Shown: positions 45,592 to 55,318, counted from the first letter of the stretch. The stretch: 64,000 nt of DNA from Faecalibacter sp. LW9 (GCF_034661295.1 NZ_CP141062.1:2418001-2482000); one strand, 5' to 3'. Numbers and translations: made by a program. The notes: generated by a model from the sequence alone, not told the origin.

Positions 45592-46146
45592 ATATTGCAT
45601 ATGTTCATGATTTTCACTCATCAGTTGTTTTTCGCCCACCACTTTAAAACCTTTCGATTCATACAATTTTTTTGCTTTGGGATTGGTGAAATCGACGAGT
45701 AACCCTAAAGTCAATCCTTTTTTGTTCGCGAATTCTTCAATGATATAATCCAAAATACTATTTCCAAAACCTTTTCCTCTGAATTCTGGAAAAATAGCGA
45801 TGGTATCGATGTAATATTCACCTGCTTCCGTTTCATCTTGTGGATGTATAACGCGATCATATTTGTCTTTTAAGAGATTTAATACAGGTTGACGTAATTC
45901 ATCCAATTGCTCCCCATTGTAAATGGTAAAACTTCCAGCAATTTGATTTTCAAATTCTAAAATCCAACTGTTTTGATAACTGTATTGATTGTTTTCTTGA
46001 GCAATTAATTCACTTAAAAATTGTTTTGATTTTTCTTCATTTTGCTCACCGATAAAATCAAAGACAATATCTTTCATGGCAAAAAACATTAGATCGGCTA
46101 TGGTTTTAGCCTCCTCACGGTTTGCTTTTCGTATTGTATATTCCAT
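45577..46146 (-). CDS. GNAT-family N-acetyltransferase
   Basis: This 189-residue enzyme has the acetyl-CoA-binding motif of the GNAT fold: YYIDTIAIFPEFRGKGFGNS (RGKGFG, about residues 119-124), followed by LVDFTNPKAKKLYESKGF, the usual motif B. The N-terminal part (YTIRKANREEAKTIADLMF) fits as well. It transfers an acetyl group to an unknown acceptor in the cytosol. Start at the ATG at 46146. The gene stands alone between two terminators. Confidence 0.88.
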   Translation of the reverse strand: MEYTIRKANREEAKTIADLMFFAMKDIVFDFIGEQNEEKSKQFLSELIAQENNQYSYQNSWILEFENQIAGSFTIYNGEQLDELRQPVLNLLKDKYDRVIHPQDETEAGEYYIDTIAIFPEFRGKGFGNSILDYIIEEFANKKGLTLGLLVDFTNPKAKKLYESKGFKVVGEKQLMSENHEHMQYKKGA

Positions 46147-46155
46147 TTATAAAAT

Positions 46156-46181
46156 AAAAAAGCCTTGAAAGAATTCAAGGC
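46156..46181 (-). terminator. Rho-independent terminator of the LEA-like lipoprotein gene
   Basis: GCCTTGAA (46162-46169) and TTCAAGGC (46174-46181) pair around AGAA; on the minus strand a T run follows the stem. Confidence 0.8.
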
Positions 46182-46208
46182 ATTTGTTAAACGTTATTGA
46201 AATTTAAA

Positions 46209-46718
46209 TTATTTAATTTTAGCTTTCTCTAAAGTATTATTAATTCCTTGTTTTGCATCTTCAGCTGCTTTATTCACACTTTCTTTCGCATCTTGTGCAG
46301 CCTCTTTTACATCTTGTTTTGCGTCTTTCGCAGCATTATTAATATCATTACCAACTTCTTTTGCTTTCGCATCAACAGCATTGGCTGCATCATTAACACC
46401 TTCTTTTACATCTTGAGCAGCATTTGAAACGGCAGCTTTAGCATTTTCCCAAGCTACATTTGCATTATCTAATGTTTTACGCGCTGCTTCTTCAGCTGCT
46501 TTATCTCCTTTAGCAATTGCTTCATCTAAATCTTTTTGTGCTTGATCGACTTTAGCTTTAGCTTCAGCTTCAGTTAAAACAACACCGTCTGTTGAAGTCG
46601 TTTCAACAACAGCAACTGTATCGTTATCACCATCTGTTACTACAGTTTTATTTGTTTCTGTTTTACATGATACAAATGCTAAACCAGCTACTGCAGCTAA
46701 TACAAATAATTTTTTCAT
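46209..46718 (-). CDS. Lipoprotein with LEA-like 11-residue repeats
   Basis: This 169-residue lipoprotein (lipobox AFVSC, Cys18) has a mature part almost wholly made of Ala, Lys, Asp, Glu and Asn. From about residue 50 it forms amphipathic helix repeats of about 11 residues, for example AAKDAKQDVKE, AAQDAKESVNK and AAEDAKQGINN, much like LEA_4 or apolipoprotein-type helices. Such proteins often protect against drying or osmotic stress or act as envelope spacers; that is inference. It has its own 140-base upstream region and a terminator. Confidence 0.8.
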   Translation of the reverse strand: MKKLFVLAAVAGLAFVSCKTETNKTVVTDGDNDTVAVVETTSTDGVVLTEAEAKAKVDQAQKDLDEAIAKGDKAAEEAARKTLDNANVAWENAKAAVSNAAQDVKEGVNDAANAVDAKAKEVGNDINNAAKDAKQDVKEAAQDAKESVNKAAEDAKQGINNTLEKAKIK

Positions 46719-46857
46719 AATTCTTTCGTTTTTTATTTAAGTTTTGAGTTGACATACAAACAACAATTAAACCATTTTAAAAATGATTCCTTGTTTCGTA
46801 TACTTAAACTTATAAAATAAATTGAATTATTTGCATAAAATGTTAAAATTTAACATT

Positions 46858-47691
46858 TTAAAACCAAACTTCTGCAATACGATCATTTCCTGAGATGTCC
46901 TTATGGATTTCAGCATTTGAATAATTTTCAAGAAACATATGTTTTGTTTCTTCGCCGAGGTATTGATTGATTTCACAAAATAACTTTCCATTAGGTTTTA
47001 AATGGTTTAAGCCAATTTCAGAAACGCGACGGTAAAACAACAATGGATCTTCATTGGATACAAATAATGCCAGATGGGGTTCATGATCCAATACATTTTG
47101 ATGCATTTCGCTTTTTTCTAATTCACGGATGTATGGAGGATTAGATATAATCAAATCAAACGTTTGACCATAATCAAAGTCCTTTAACATGTCTTGATGA
47201 ATAAAATGAACGTTTGTGTCATGATAATCATTGTTAAATTTTGCCACCTCTAAGGCTTCTTCTGAAACATCTACAGCAAATATTTCTGCATTTGGAAATA
47301 ATTTGGATAAGGTGATCGGGATACAACCTGTTCCGGTACCAAAATCAATTATTTTTAATGAAGCTTCTTTGGGGTATTTTTCAGTGATCAAATAAATTAA
47401 TTCTTCAGTTTCGGGACGAGGAATTAATGTATGTTCATTGACTTTAAAGAAATAATCATAAAAGAAAGCATAACCCACCACTTGTTGAACAGGTTTTCCT
47501 TGTTTTAAGGCTTCTATATCGGCTTCAAGAAAGGGGGATTCAAATTCTTTTGTATCATCATTGAACCAAAATGAATCTAATATATTGAATCGTATTTCAA
47601 CATAAAATCTAAAAATGGCTTGAATTTCGTCTTTATCATAAAGCGAAGCCAATTCAGTATATAATCGGTCTTGAATTCCTTTAATCGTCAT
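46858..47691 (-). CDS. prmC: Release factor glutamine methyltransferase PrmC
   Basis: PrmC methylates the glutamine of the GGQ motif in peptide-chain release factors RF1 and RF2. The start is set at the ATG at 47691 (MTIKGIQDRL), giving 277 residues; an upstream ATG at 47706 would add MYLCP. The SAM-binding motif is IIDFGTGTGCIPI and the catalytic NPPY is in DLIISNPPYIRE. The N-terminal helical substrate-binding domain ends near PVQQVVGYAFFYD with the family motif LIPRPETEEL after it. It is divergent from uvrA. Confidence 0.95.
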   Translation of the reverse strand: MTIKGIQDRLYTELASLYDKDEIQAIFRFYVEIRFNILDSFWFNDDTKEFESPFLEADIEALKQGKPVQQVVGYAFFYDYFFKVNEHTLIPRPETEELIYLITEKYPKEASLKIIDFGTGTGCIPITLSKLFPNAEIFAVDVSEEALEVAKFNNDYHDTNVHFIHQDMLKDFDYGQTFDLIISNPPYIRELEKSEMHQNVLDHEPHLALFVSNEDPLLFYRRVSEIGLNHLKPNGKLFCEINQYLGEETKHMFLENYSNAEIHKDISGNDRIAEVWF

Positions 47692-47810
47692 TGGACAAAG
47701 ATACATTTTAATGATGGAATTGCCTATTTATCGGAATTAGATTGTCATTTCAATAGGTTGGTATTAATTTTTTTAATCTTTCAAATAGTTTAGAAGCCAT
47801 CAAAAAATCA

Positions 47811-47818
47811 TAAATTTG
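47811..47818 (+). promoter_or_regulatory. Candidate -7 element of uvrA
   Basis: TAAATTTG matches TAnnTTTG and lies seven bases before the uvrA ATG, so the transcript would be leaderless or nearly so. No good TTG is seen at -33. Confidence 0.45.
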
Positions 47819-47825
47819 CCGTTCC

Positions 47826-50627
47826 ATGAAAAAAGATATCAGCAAATTAAATCCAAAGGAATATATACTGATTAAAGGAGCTAAGCTTCATAATCTTAAG
47901 AATATTGATTTAGCCATTCCTAAAAACAAATTAATTGTGATTACAGGGATGTCAGGATCCGGTAAATCGACTTTAGCATTTGATACACTTTATGCCGAAG
48001 GGCAAAGACGATATGTCGAAAGTTTATCTTCCTATGCACGTCAATTTTTAGGAAAATTAGATAAACCTCAAGTAGATTATATTCATGGAATTGCACCAGC
48101 AATCGCCATTCAGCAAAAAGTGAATTCTACCAATCCGCGTTCAACAGTAGGAACTTCAACCGAAATTTATGATTATCTGAAATTATTATACGCGCGAATA
48201 GGAAAAACATACTCACCAATTTCGGGTGAATTGGTTCATAAAGACTCAGTAACCGATGTGATTGATTTTATGAAATCATACCCTGCAGAATCAAAGTTCA
48301 TATTACGTGTTCCATTAAATATTCCTGAAGAGCGTACTTTTTCAGAGCATTTAGGAATTTTACAACAGCAAGGATTTACTCGTTTGTCGGTGGATGATAA
48401 TCCCGTTAAAATCGAAGATTTGATTTCGTTTAACTTTGAACCTCAACCGGAAAATAAAGTTCATCTTGTGATCGATCGTATTTCGATTCCTGTGGATGCT
48501 GAAGAATCTTTTTATCATCGCTTAGCTGATTCCATAGAAACTGCATTTTTCGAAGGGAAAGGTGAGATTGAACTCCAAATTTTAGAGGAAAATATTAAAA
48601 AAGTTTTTTCGAATAAATTTGAAGCGGATGGAATGATTTTTAATGAACCTAATACTCACTTCTTCAGTTTTAATAACCCTTATGGTGCCTGTCCAACATG
48701 CGAAGGTTATGGGAAGGTCATTGGAATTGATGAGGATTTGGTTGTTCCCAATAAAGCGCTTTCTATTTATGAAGATGCAGTTGTCGCATGGAAAGGAGAG
48801 AAGATGAGCGAATGGAAACTGCATTTTATGAAATTTGCATCCAGCTTCGATTTTCCAATACATAAGCCTTACTTTGAATTAACCGATGAGCAAAAAGATA
48901 TTTTATGGCGAGGTCAAGGAAAATGGGAAGGATTGGATGGTTTCTTTGCCATGGTAGAGCAAAATACCTATAAGATTCAATACCGTGTGATGTTGTCCCG
49001 TTACCGTGGGAAAACGACATGTCCAACGTGTAGAGGGATACGATTACGTAAAGAAACAGATTATGTAAAAATTAATGATCGTTCAATTTCGCAATTGGTG
49101 GATTTACCTCTTAATGAGTTGAATGATTTTTTTCAATCAATTGTATTCTCAGATTTTGATCGTCAGGTCGCGAATCGTATTATTTATGAGATTGGTTCTC
49201 GTTTACAATTCTTATTGGATGTAGGTTTAGATTATTTAACCCTAAATCGTGCTTCTAATACTTTGTCGGGAGGAGAATCACAACGTATTAATTTAGCGAC
49301 TTCATTGGGAAGTAGTTTAGTGGGTTCAATGTATATTTTGGATGAACCATCGATTGGTTTGCATTCAAAAGATACGGAGCGTTTTGTAACGATTTTACAG
49401 CGATTACGTGATTTAGGAAATACAGTAATTGTAGTAGAGCATGATGAAGATATCATGAAAGCTGCGGACTATATTATAGATATTGGTCCAGAAGCAGGTA
49501 CTAATGGCGGACATGTTGTCTTTGAAGGTACTTATGAAGAATTATTGAAAGCGGATACGTTAACAGCAGGATATTTGAATGGAAAACTAGAAATTGAAGT
49601 TCCAAAGAAAAGAATTCAACCTCAAAATTATTTAAAAGTACTGGGTGCACGCGAAAATAATTTAAAAAACATTGACGTTAAGTTTCCTTTAAATATGCTT
49701 ACGGTGATTACAGGAGTTTCGGGTTCAGGGAAATCTACACTGATGAAAGAAATTCTAACGCCTGCATTGGAACGTCACTTCGAAATATTTGGAAATCGAA
49801 TAGGGGAACATGATGGATTAATTGGTGATCTAGACCGATTGAAAGGCATCGAATTAATTGATCAAAATCCGATTGGTAAATCAACACGATCTAATCCTGT
49901 CACCTATGTGAAAGCATATGATGATATCCGTACGCTATTTGCTAATACAAAAGCAAGTAAGCTGAATGGCTTCCAGGCAAAACATTTCTCTTTTAATGTG
50001 GATGGAGGGCGTTGCGATACATGTAAAGGTGATGGTACAATTACCATTGAAATGCAATTTATGGCTGATGTGGAATTAGTTTGTGAAGAATGTAATGGAG
50101 AACGATTCAAAAAGTCAGTATTGGAAGTGAAATATGAAGGTCTTTCCATTTCTGATGTATTGAACTTAACCATTGATGAGGCCATTGAATTCTTTGGTCA
50201 ACATCAACAAAAAAAGATTGTGGATAAGATAAAACCTTTACAAGATGTTGGTCTAGGTTATGTTAAATTGGGACAATCATCAAGTACATTATCGGGTGGA
50301 GAAGCTCAGCGTGTAAAATTAGCTTACTTTTTAACGAAAGGGGAAACAACCGATAAAACGCTTTTTATTTTTGATGAGCCTTCAACAGGTTTGCATTTTC
50401 ATGATATCCAAAAATTAATTAAAGCCTTACGAGCATTAATTGATTTAGGACATTCGGTATTTGTCATTGAACATAACATGGATATTATAAAAGTTGCCGA
50501 TTGGGTGATTGATTTAGGTCCTGAAGGAGGTAAAAAAGGAGGTTACTTAGTGGTAGAGGGAACTCCAGAAGATGTAGCAAAAGTCAAAGAATCATTTACA
50601 GGTCAATTTTTAAAAGATAAATTATAA
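47826..50627 (+). CDS. uvrA: Excinuclease ABC subunit A
   Basis: UvrA is the damage-recognition ATPase of nucleotide excision repair. The 933-residue protein has two ABC modules: Walker A GMSGSGKST at residues 41-49 and GVSGSGKST near 636, signatures TLSGGESQR and TLSGGEAQR, and Walker B LDEPSIGLH and FDEPSTGLH. Zinc sites are seen as CPTCEGYGK with CPTCRG and as CDTCKGDG with CEECNGERF. The IGKSTRSNPVTYV phrase is family-typical. It is complete. Some Flavobacteriia have two UvrA proteins, so this may be one of a pair. Confidence 0.97.
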   Translation: MKKDISKLNPKEYILIKGAKLHNLKNIDLAIPKNKLIVITGMSGSGKSTLAFDTLYAEGQRRYVESLSSYARQFLGKLDKPQVDYIHGIAPAIAIQQKVNSTNPRSTVGTSTEIYDYLKLLYARIGKTYSPISGELVHKDSVTDVIDFMKSYPAESKFILRVPLNIPEERTFSEHLGILQQQGFTRLSVDDNPVKIEDLISFNFEPQPENKVHLVIDRISIPVDAEESFYHRLADSIETAFFEGKGEIELQILEENIKKVFSNKFEADGMIFNEPNTHFFSFNNPYGACPTCEGYGKVIGIDEDLVVPNKALSIYEDAVVAWKGEKMSEWKLHFMKFASSFDFPIHKPYFELTDEQKDILWRGQGKWEGLDGFFAMVEQNTYKIQYRVMLSRYRGKTTCPTCRGIRLRKETDYVKINDRSISQLVDLPLNELNDFFQSIVFSDFDRQVANRIIYEIGSRLQFLLDVGLDYLTLNRASNTLSGGESQRINLATSLGSSLVGSMYILDEPSIGLHSKDTERFVTILQRLRDLGNTVIVVEHDEDIMKAADYIIDIGPEAGTNGGHVVFEGTYEELLKADTLTAGYLNGKLEIEVPKKRIQPQNYLKVLGARENNLKNIDVKFPLNMLTVITGVSGSGKSTLMKEILTPALERHFEIFGNRIGEHDGLIGDLDRLKGIELIDQNPIGKSTRSNPVTYVKAYDDIRTLFANTKASKLNGFQAKHFSFNVDGGRCDTCKGDGTITIEMQFMADVELVCEECNGERFKKSVLEVKYEGLSISDVLNLTIDEAIEFFGQHQQKKIVDKIKPLQDVGLGYVKLGQSSSTLSGGEAQRVKLAYFLTKGETTDKTLFIFDEPSTGLHFHDIQKLIKALRALIDLGHSVFVIEHNMDIIKVADWVIDLGPEGGKKGGYLVVEGTPEDVAKVKESFTGQFLKDKL

Positions 50628-50631
50628 AAAA

Positions 50632-50667
50632 AAAAAATCCCATGATATTCAAGCCATGGGATTTTTT
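50632..50667. terminator. Bidirectional rho-independent terminator
   Basis: AAAAAATCCCATG (50632-50644) and CATGGGATTTTTT (50655-50667) pair around a 10-base loop between converging uvrA and the TlpA-like gene. Confidence 0.85.
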
Positions 50668-50685
50668 TATAATAAGTATAAAAGA

Positions 50686-51249
50686 TTATTCTTTAATTAA
50701 TTTTTCCAATAAAGTGTTGATTTCAGCATCATTCCAATCTCTCGTTTTTGTTTCTTTTAAAACAATTTCACCTTTTTTATTTAAGATATATGTCGTTGGA
50801 AAAACATGAGGCATCATATTTACAGAGATTGGACTCGTCGGTTCGTATACTGGCATGGTATATCCATTCTTTTGTAAAAACGCATTGAATGTTTTTGGTT
50901 TATCTTGTATAGCCACTAATACAAATTTTACTTTCTGTCCTTTCGATTCGTACAATTTTTGGATACTTGGCATTTCTTCAACACATGGAGGACACCAACT
51001 TCCCCAAAAATTAATAAATACGACTTCTCCTGATTTTTTAAAATCAACTAAATTTGAATTACTTGCTCCGTTGTGTCCTAACAGATCAATATCAAAATCG
51101 CTATCACTTAAATTTTCATCTCGTACTGCAACCAAATGATCTTCACCTTCAATCATATTTTTTATTGCTGTCCCAATGGGTGTAAACATGATCGCAATTA
51201 ATCCTATTACAACAACAACAGCTAAAATGATTTGATTATTCTTTTTCAT
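50686..51249 (-). CDS. TlpA/ResA-like membrane-anchored thioredoxin
   Basis: This 187-residue protein is held in the inner membrane by an N-terminal helix (residues 7-24) and faces the periplasm. The thioredoxin domain has the redox pair Cys86-Cys89 in GSWCPPC and the cis-Pro in MPHVFPTTYILN. It is like ResA/TlpA proteins that reduce disulfides for cytochrome c maturation or oxidative protection. The DsbD-like protein of this window is a plausible electron source. It stands alone and faces uvrA. Confidence 0.9.
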   Translation of the reverse strand: MKKNNQIILAVVVVIGLIAIMFTPIGTAIKNMIEGEDHLVAVRDENLSDSDFDIDLLGHNGASNSNLVDFKKSGEVVFINFWGSWCPPCVEEMPSIQKLYESKGQKVKFVLVAIQDKPKTFNAFLQKNGYTMPVYEPTSPISVNMMPHVFPTTYILNKKGEIVLKETKTRDWNDAEINTLLEKLIKE

Positions 51250-51333
51250 GGGTAAAAAATTCTTAAACCGTATAATTTAAAATCAATAGCAAAGATGAAA
51301 ACAAAATTTAGATTCCACAAATATTAATGCACA

Positions 51334-52029
51334 TCAATTGGATTGATGGTTTAATATCATGAAACTTCTAGAATTGGTTTTGGATAAAATATTTTTTCGA
51401 TGCGTGTCCACAGTAAGTTTACTTAGATGCAACATTTCCGAAATTTCAATGCTGGTATGCCCTTTTTTAATCAATTCAAAAATTTCCTTTTCCCGTTTTG
51501 TTAGATTAAAACGATTCTCAGCATGTACATATTGATTGGATTGACGATCAAATATTTTAAAATCATCTTTTTCGCGTTGCTGATGATAGTCTATGAGCTC
51601 ATGAAAGACAATGGCGCGATTCATATGTCCCAATTCATTGACTTCTAAGGCTTGATAGCTTTGTTTTAGACGTATATAATGACCATACGCTGTTTTTACA
51701 CGATAGGTGTACGTCGTGATAAAACGATTTAATTCGCTAACGGATAATTTCTCTGTAAACTCAATAGCTTTTCGTTCGCATTCCATCACATATTTTACAT
51801 CTTCAGGATGCAAAAATGTCATAATTTCGATAAAAGAGTAATCATCTTTCGTATAACCTAAAATTTTCTCGAAACTGTCACTCGTAAATAGGATTTCGTT
51901 CGTTTCACAGTTATATATATAATAATAACTTGGATGAATAATCGGTTGATGATTTTCGGGTTTTTGTAAATTATTTGGATAATTTAACCAAAAATCCCAA
52001 TCGGATTTTATTTTAGATGGGCTACTCAT
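51334..52029 (-). CDS. PAS-LuxR transcriptional regulator
   Basis: This 231-residue protein joins a PAS sensor domain (about residues 25-135; FEKILGYTKDDY and FLHPEDVKYVMECERK are the PAS and PAC-like parts) to a C-terminal LuxR-type HTH (about 170-231; NLTKREKEIFELIKKGHTS and LHLSKLTVDTHRKNIL). It has no receiver domain, so it is not a classical response regulator. The ligand and targets are unknown. Proteins of this kind are common in Flavobacteriia. Start at the ATG at 52029. Confidence 0.85.
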   Translation of the reverse strand: MSSPSKIKSDWDFWLNYPNNLQKPENHQPIIHPSYYYIYNCETNEILFTSDSFEKILGYTKDDYSFIEIMTFLHPEDVKYVMECERKAIEFTEKLSVSELNRFITTYTYRVKTAYGHYIRLKQSYQALEVNELGHMNRAIVFHELIDYHQQREKDDFKIFDRQSNQYVHAENRFNLTKREKEIFELIKKGHTSIEISEMLHLSKLTVDTHRKNILSKTNSRSFMILNHQSN

Positions 52030-52140
52030 ATTTATGGTACTAAGTACAACAAATGTAAAGAAAAAGTAAATGAGTATTTTATAAATGGTTAAAAATATCT
52101 ATGAATCGTTGTTTAGATTTTAAACAAAAAAAAGAGGAAA

Positions 52141-52752
52141 TTATTCCTCTTTAGTTTGTATATCTGATTGATAGTCTTCAATTAATTCGATGATTTCTGA
52201 TATAATATCTTGTCCGTGATTTTCATTGTAAAAACGTTGTAAATCCTCGTGGAAATCATCTTTTGAATATTTATCCGGATCCTTTTTATATTTTGCTAAG
52301 AACTCCATTCCTTTTGCTGGACGAGGTCCAAATCGAAAAGCTTCCTCATCATTTGGTGTTACTCCAATTAAAATGGGAATAGATAAAGCACCATTCGTTT
52401 TGTAATTTTCCATTAAATCCAAGTTTTCATCTCGGAAAATAAATTTTAGTTCAACATTTAAATCTGATGCCAGATGATCAATTACAGGTACAATTTGAGA
52501 AGCATCACCACACCAACCTTCGGAAATGACTAAAAATTTGATATCAGTTTTCGTATTTTTTACACGATTACTTTCTACAGGATTGTACTTAAATGTCTTA
52601 TGTACACGACGCATTCTTTGTAAATTCAATGCATAATACTGTACATAATCTTTTGGATCATCCAATTCGATTTGTTCTTCTAATTGGTCTTCAATTTTTT
52701 CTATATATTTTTCGTAAGAGTATCCGTTTTTTAGGTAATCTAATAATGTCAT
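52141..52752 (-). CDS. Cytosolic thioredoxin-family protein
   Basis: This 203-residue protein has no signal peptide. A thioredoxin fold begins near residue 70 with the strand IKFLVISEGWCGDASQI, so the active site has one Cys (WCGDA) rather than the usual CxxC pair. The cis-Pro site is seen in GALSIPILI. The N-terminal helical region resembles the thioredoxin-like family widespread in Firmicutes and Bacteroidota. A thiol-transfer or peroxidase-coupling role is possible but not shown. It is divergent from recG. Confidence 0.82.
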   Translation of the reverse strand: MTLLDYLKNGYSYEKYIEKIEDQLEEQIELDDPKDYVQYYALNLQRMRRVHKTFKYNPVESNRVKNTKTDIKFLVISEGWCGDASQIVPVIDHLASDLNVELKFIFRDENLDLMENYKTNGALSIPILIGVTPNDEEAFRFGPRPAKGMEFLAKYKKDPDKYSKDDFHEDLQRFYNENHGQDIISEIIELIEDYQSDIQTKEE

Positions 52753-52862
52753 AATTAGTTAAATTTTGACAAAGATATACTTTTATCCTTATTTACTTTA
52801 TATGTTTTGTGACATATCATGTCGTTAAAAATCTTTAAATTCGCAAGTGTAAATGCCATTTT

Positions 52863-54968
52863 ATGTATCGTAATCCACTGAAAAAAACTGTAGAGTATTT
52901 AAAAGGTTGTGGGCCAGAACGTGCCAAAACCTTACAGGCTGAATTGGGTATCTTTCGATATGAAGATTTACTGAATCATTTTCCATTTCGTTACATCGAT
53001 CGCTCGAAATATTACACGATTCGAGAAATTCGTTCTACAGCAGCTGAGATTCAGCTGAAAGGACAAATGGTTGCTATTCAAGAAATAAAACAAGGGAAAG
53101 TGAATCGCTTGGTCGCCAAATTTCAAGATGGTACAGGTACAATTGAATTAATTTGGTTTAAAGTGACCAAATGGCAACGTGAAAAATTGCAAGGCGATTT
53201 ATTCAAAGAATTGGTCGTTTATGGAAAATTGAACGAATTTAATGGGCATTATAGTATTGTTCATCCTGAAATTGATACGGTAGAAGATGCAAAGAAAATT
53301 CCACAAGGTTTATTTCCGGTTTATTCAAGTACAGAAATGTTACAGAAAAAGGGTATTACCAATCGTATCCTACAAAAAATGGTAGCAGCTGTATTTGCAG
53401 AGCAGATTTCAATCCCAGAAAATATCCCGCAACATTTGATCGATCATTTTAAATTAATGTCGCGTGAACAAGCTTATAAAACAATTCACTTTCCTCAAAA
53501 TTTAGATGATTTAAAACGTGCTGAAAATCGATTGAAATTTGAAGAATTTTTCTTTTTAAATTTAAGTGTCCTATCTAAAAAAATCCAAAATAAAGCGAAG
53601 AATAGAGCATTTGCTTTTCCTATAATTGGGGATTATTTTAACACATTTTATAATGAACGAATGCCTTTTGAACTTACTGGAGCTCAGAAGCGTGTGATAA
53701 AAGAAATTCGAAGTGATCTCAAGCATCCTGCTCAAATGAATCGTTTATTACAGGGAGACGTGGGGTCTGGAAAAACAATGGTTGCTTTATTAAGTATGCT
53801 TATTGCATTGGATAATGGATACCAAGCGGCATTAATTGCACCGACCGAAATTTTAGCTCAACAACATTATAACAGTATTGTAGAAATGTTAGGAGATATG
53901 AAGGTTGAAGTAGCCCTATTAACCGGATCAGTAACGAAGAAAAAACGTGAACCGATCTTGGAAAACTTAGCCAATGGAACTTTGCAAATTATTATCGGTA
54001 CCCATGCGTTGTTAGAAGATACTGTAGTTTTTAAAAATTTAGCTTTGTCCATCATCGATGAACAACATCGATTTGGCGTAGCTCAACGTGCCAAATTCTG
54101 GCGTAAAGCCCAATTACCCCCTCATATTTTAGTGATGACGGCTACACCTATTCCTCGTACATTATCGATGACCATGTACGGCGATTTGGATGTTTCGATA
54201 ATCGATGAACTTCCAATGGGAAGAAAACCGATTAAAACCATTTCTAAGACAGATGCGCATCGCTTACAGTTGTTTAGTTTTATGCGTCAGGAAATTGAAA
54301 AGGGTAGACAAGTGTATATTGTATATCCACTAATTGATGAATCGGAAAAACTTGATCTAAAAGATCTTATGGATGGCTTTGAAAGTATTTCAAGAGAATT
54401 TCCTCTCCCGAAATACGCAGTAGGAATTGTACATGGGAAACAGAAAGCCGCGGATAAAGAATATGAAATGCAACGATTTAAACGTGGAGAAACCCAAATT
54501 TTAGTTGCAACAACAGTTATTGAAGTCGGAGTTAACGTTCCAAATGCAAGTGTAATGGTCATTGAAAATGCTGAACGTTTTGGGCTCTCTCAATTGCATC
54601 AGTTACGTGGACGAGTAGGACGTGGAGCTGAACAATCGTATTGTATTCTGATGGTTGGAGGAAAATTAAATCCTATTTCACAACGAAGAATTGAAGCCAT
54701 GTGTGAAACGAATGATGGGTTTAAATTGGCTGAAATTGATTTGGAATTAAGAGGTCCTGGTGATATGATGGGGACGCAACAAAGTGGCGTTTTAGATTTT
54801 AAAATAGCAGATTTAACAAAAGATAAAAAGATTCTAAATGCAGCGAGAACATGCGTTGAGCATATTCTAAAAAGTGATCCTGAAATGAATTTACCTGTTC
54901 ATCAATCCATGAAAAATTACTTTTTAGAAAATCTTAAAGAAAAGGTGGGTTGGAGCAATATTTCTTAA
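52863..54968 (+). CDS. recG: ATP-dependent DNA helicase RecG
   Basis: RecG remodels stalled forks and branched DNA. The 701-residue protein has an OB-fold wedge domain (about 20-160; YTIREIRSTAAEIQLKG), then the helicase core: GSGKT near residues 300-304, DEQH near 397-400, TATPIPRTL, and motif VI HQLRGRVGRG. The C-terminal lock region is complete. Start at the ATG at 52863. It has its own promoter region divergent from the thioredoxin-like gene. No clear terminator is seen after it. Confidence 0.97.
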   Translation: MYRNPLKKTVEYLKGCGPERAKTLQAELGIFRYEDLLNHFPFRYIDRSKYYTIREIRSTAAEIQLKGQMVAIQEIKQGKVNRLVAKFQDGTGTIELIWFKVTKWQREKLQGDLFKELVVYGKLNEFNGHYSIVHPEIDTVEDAKKIPQGLFPVYSSTEMLQKKGITNRILQKMVAAVFAEQISIPENIPQHLIDHFKLMSREQAYKTIHFPQNLDDLKRAENRLKFEEFFFLNLSVLSKKIQNKAKNRAFAFPIIGDYFNTFYNERMPFELTGAQKRVIKEIRSDLKHPAQMNRLLQGDVGSGKTMVALLSMLIALDNGYQAALIAPTEILAQQHYNSIVEMLGDMKVEVALLTGSVTKKKREPILENLANGTLQIIIGTHALLEDTVVFKNLALSIIDEQHRFGVAQRAKFWRKAQLPPHILVMTATPIPRTLSMTMYGDLDVSIIDELPMGRKPIKTISKTDAHRLQLFSFMRQEIEKGRQVYIVYPLIDESEKLDLKDLMDGFESISREFPLPKYAVGIVHGKQKAADKEYEMQRFKRGETQILVATTVIEVGVNVPNASVMVIENAERFGLSQLHQLRGRVGRGAEQSYCILMVGGKLNPISQRRIEAMCETNDGFKLAEIDLELRGPGDMMGTQQSGVLDFKIADLTKDKKILNAARTCVEHILKSDPEMNLPVHQSMKNYFLENLKEKVGWSNIS

Positions 54969-55129
54969 AATTAACACTGTTCATAATGTTTTGGCATAAT
55001 ATATGTTAATATAAAAGTGTAAAGCATAATGTTGAATAAATGGAAGGTTTAGATCTACTGAAATAAACGTTTAACATATTTTAACATTGGTCTTTAATAT
55101 TAACATTTATTTAATTAAAACTATTAATT
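54969..55129. other. Spacer before the 53-residue small gene
   Basis: These 161 AT-rich bases hold three TTAACATT-like stretches and no gene that I can support. Neither a recG terminator nor a full promoter is clear. Confidence 0.5.
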
Positions 55130-55291
55130 ATGATGAAGTATTTTAATACAATCGATGTAAAATCGTTACAGGGTGTTGAAGTGGAAGGGAATTCATTATG
55201 GATTTTTAATCACCACCAAAATTTAATGGTTCTAGCCAATAATCACAGCATTACATCAAAACCAAATATGATGTTTCAAAGAGCCAGATAA
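55130..55291 (+). CDS. Small protein of 53 residues, unknown
   Basis: An open frame starts with two ATG codons and encodes MMKYFNTIDVKSLQGVEVEG followed by NSLWIFNHHQNLMVLANNHS and a short basic end (MMFQRAR). The composition is protein-like and a strong terminator follows 28 bases after the stop, which supports a real transcript. No signal peptide or membrane helix is seen. I do not recognise the family. Confidence 0.5.
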   Translation: MMKYFNTIDVKSLQGVEVEGNSLWIFNHHQNLMVLANNHSITSKPNMMFQRAR

Positions 55292-55318
55292 ATTGTATAT
55301 TATGAAGAATTTAAAGTG

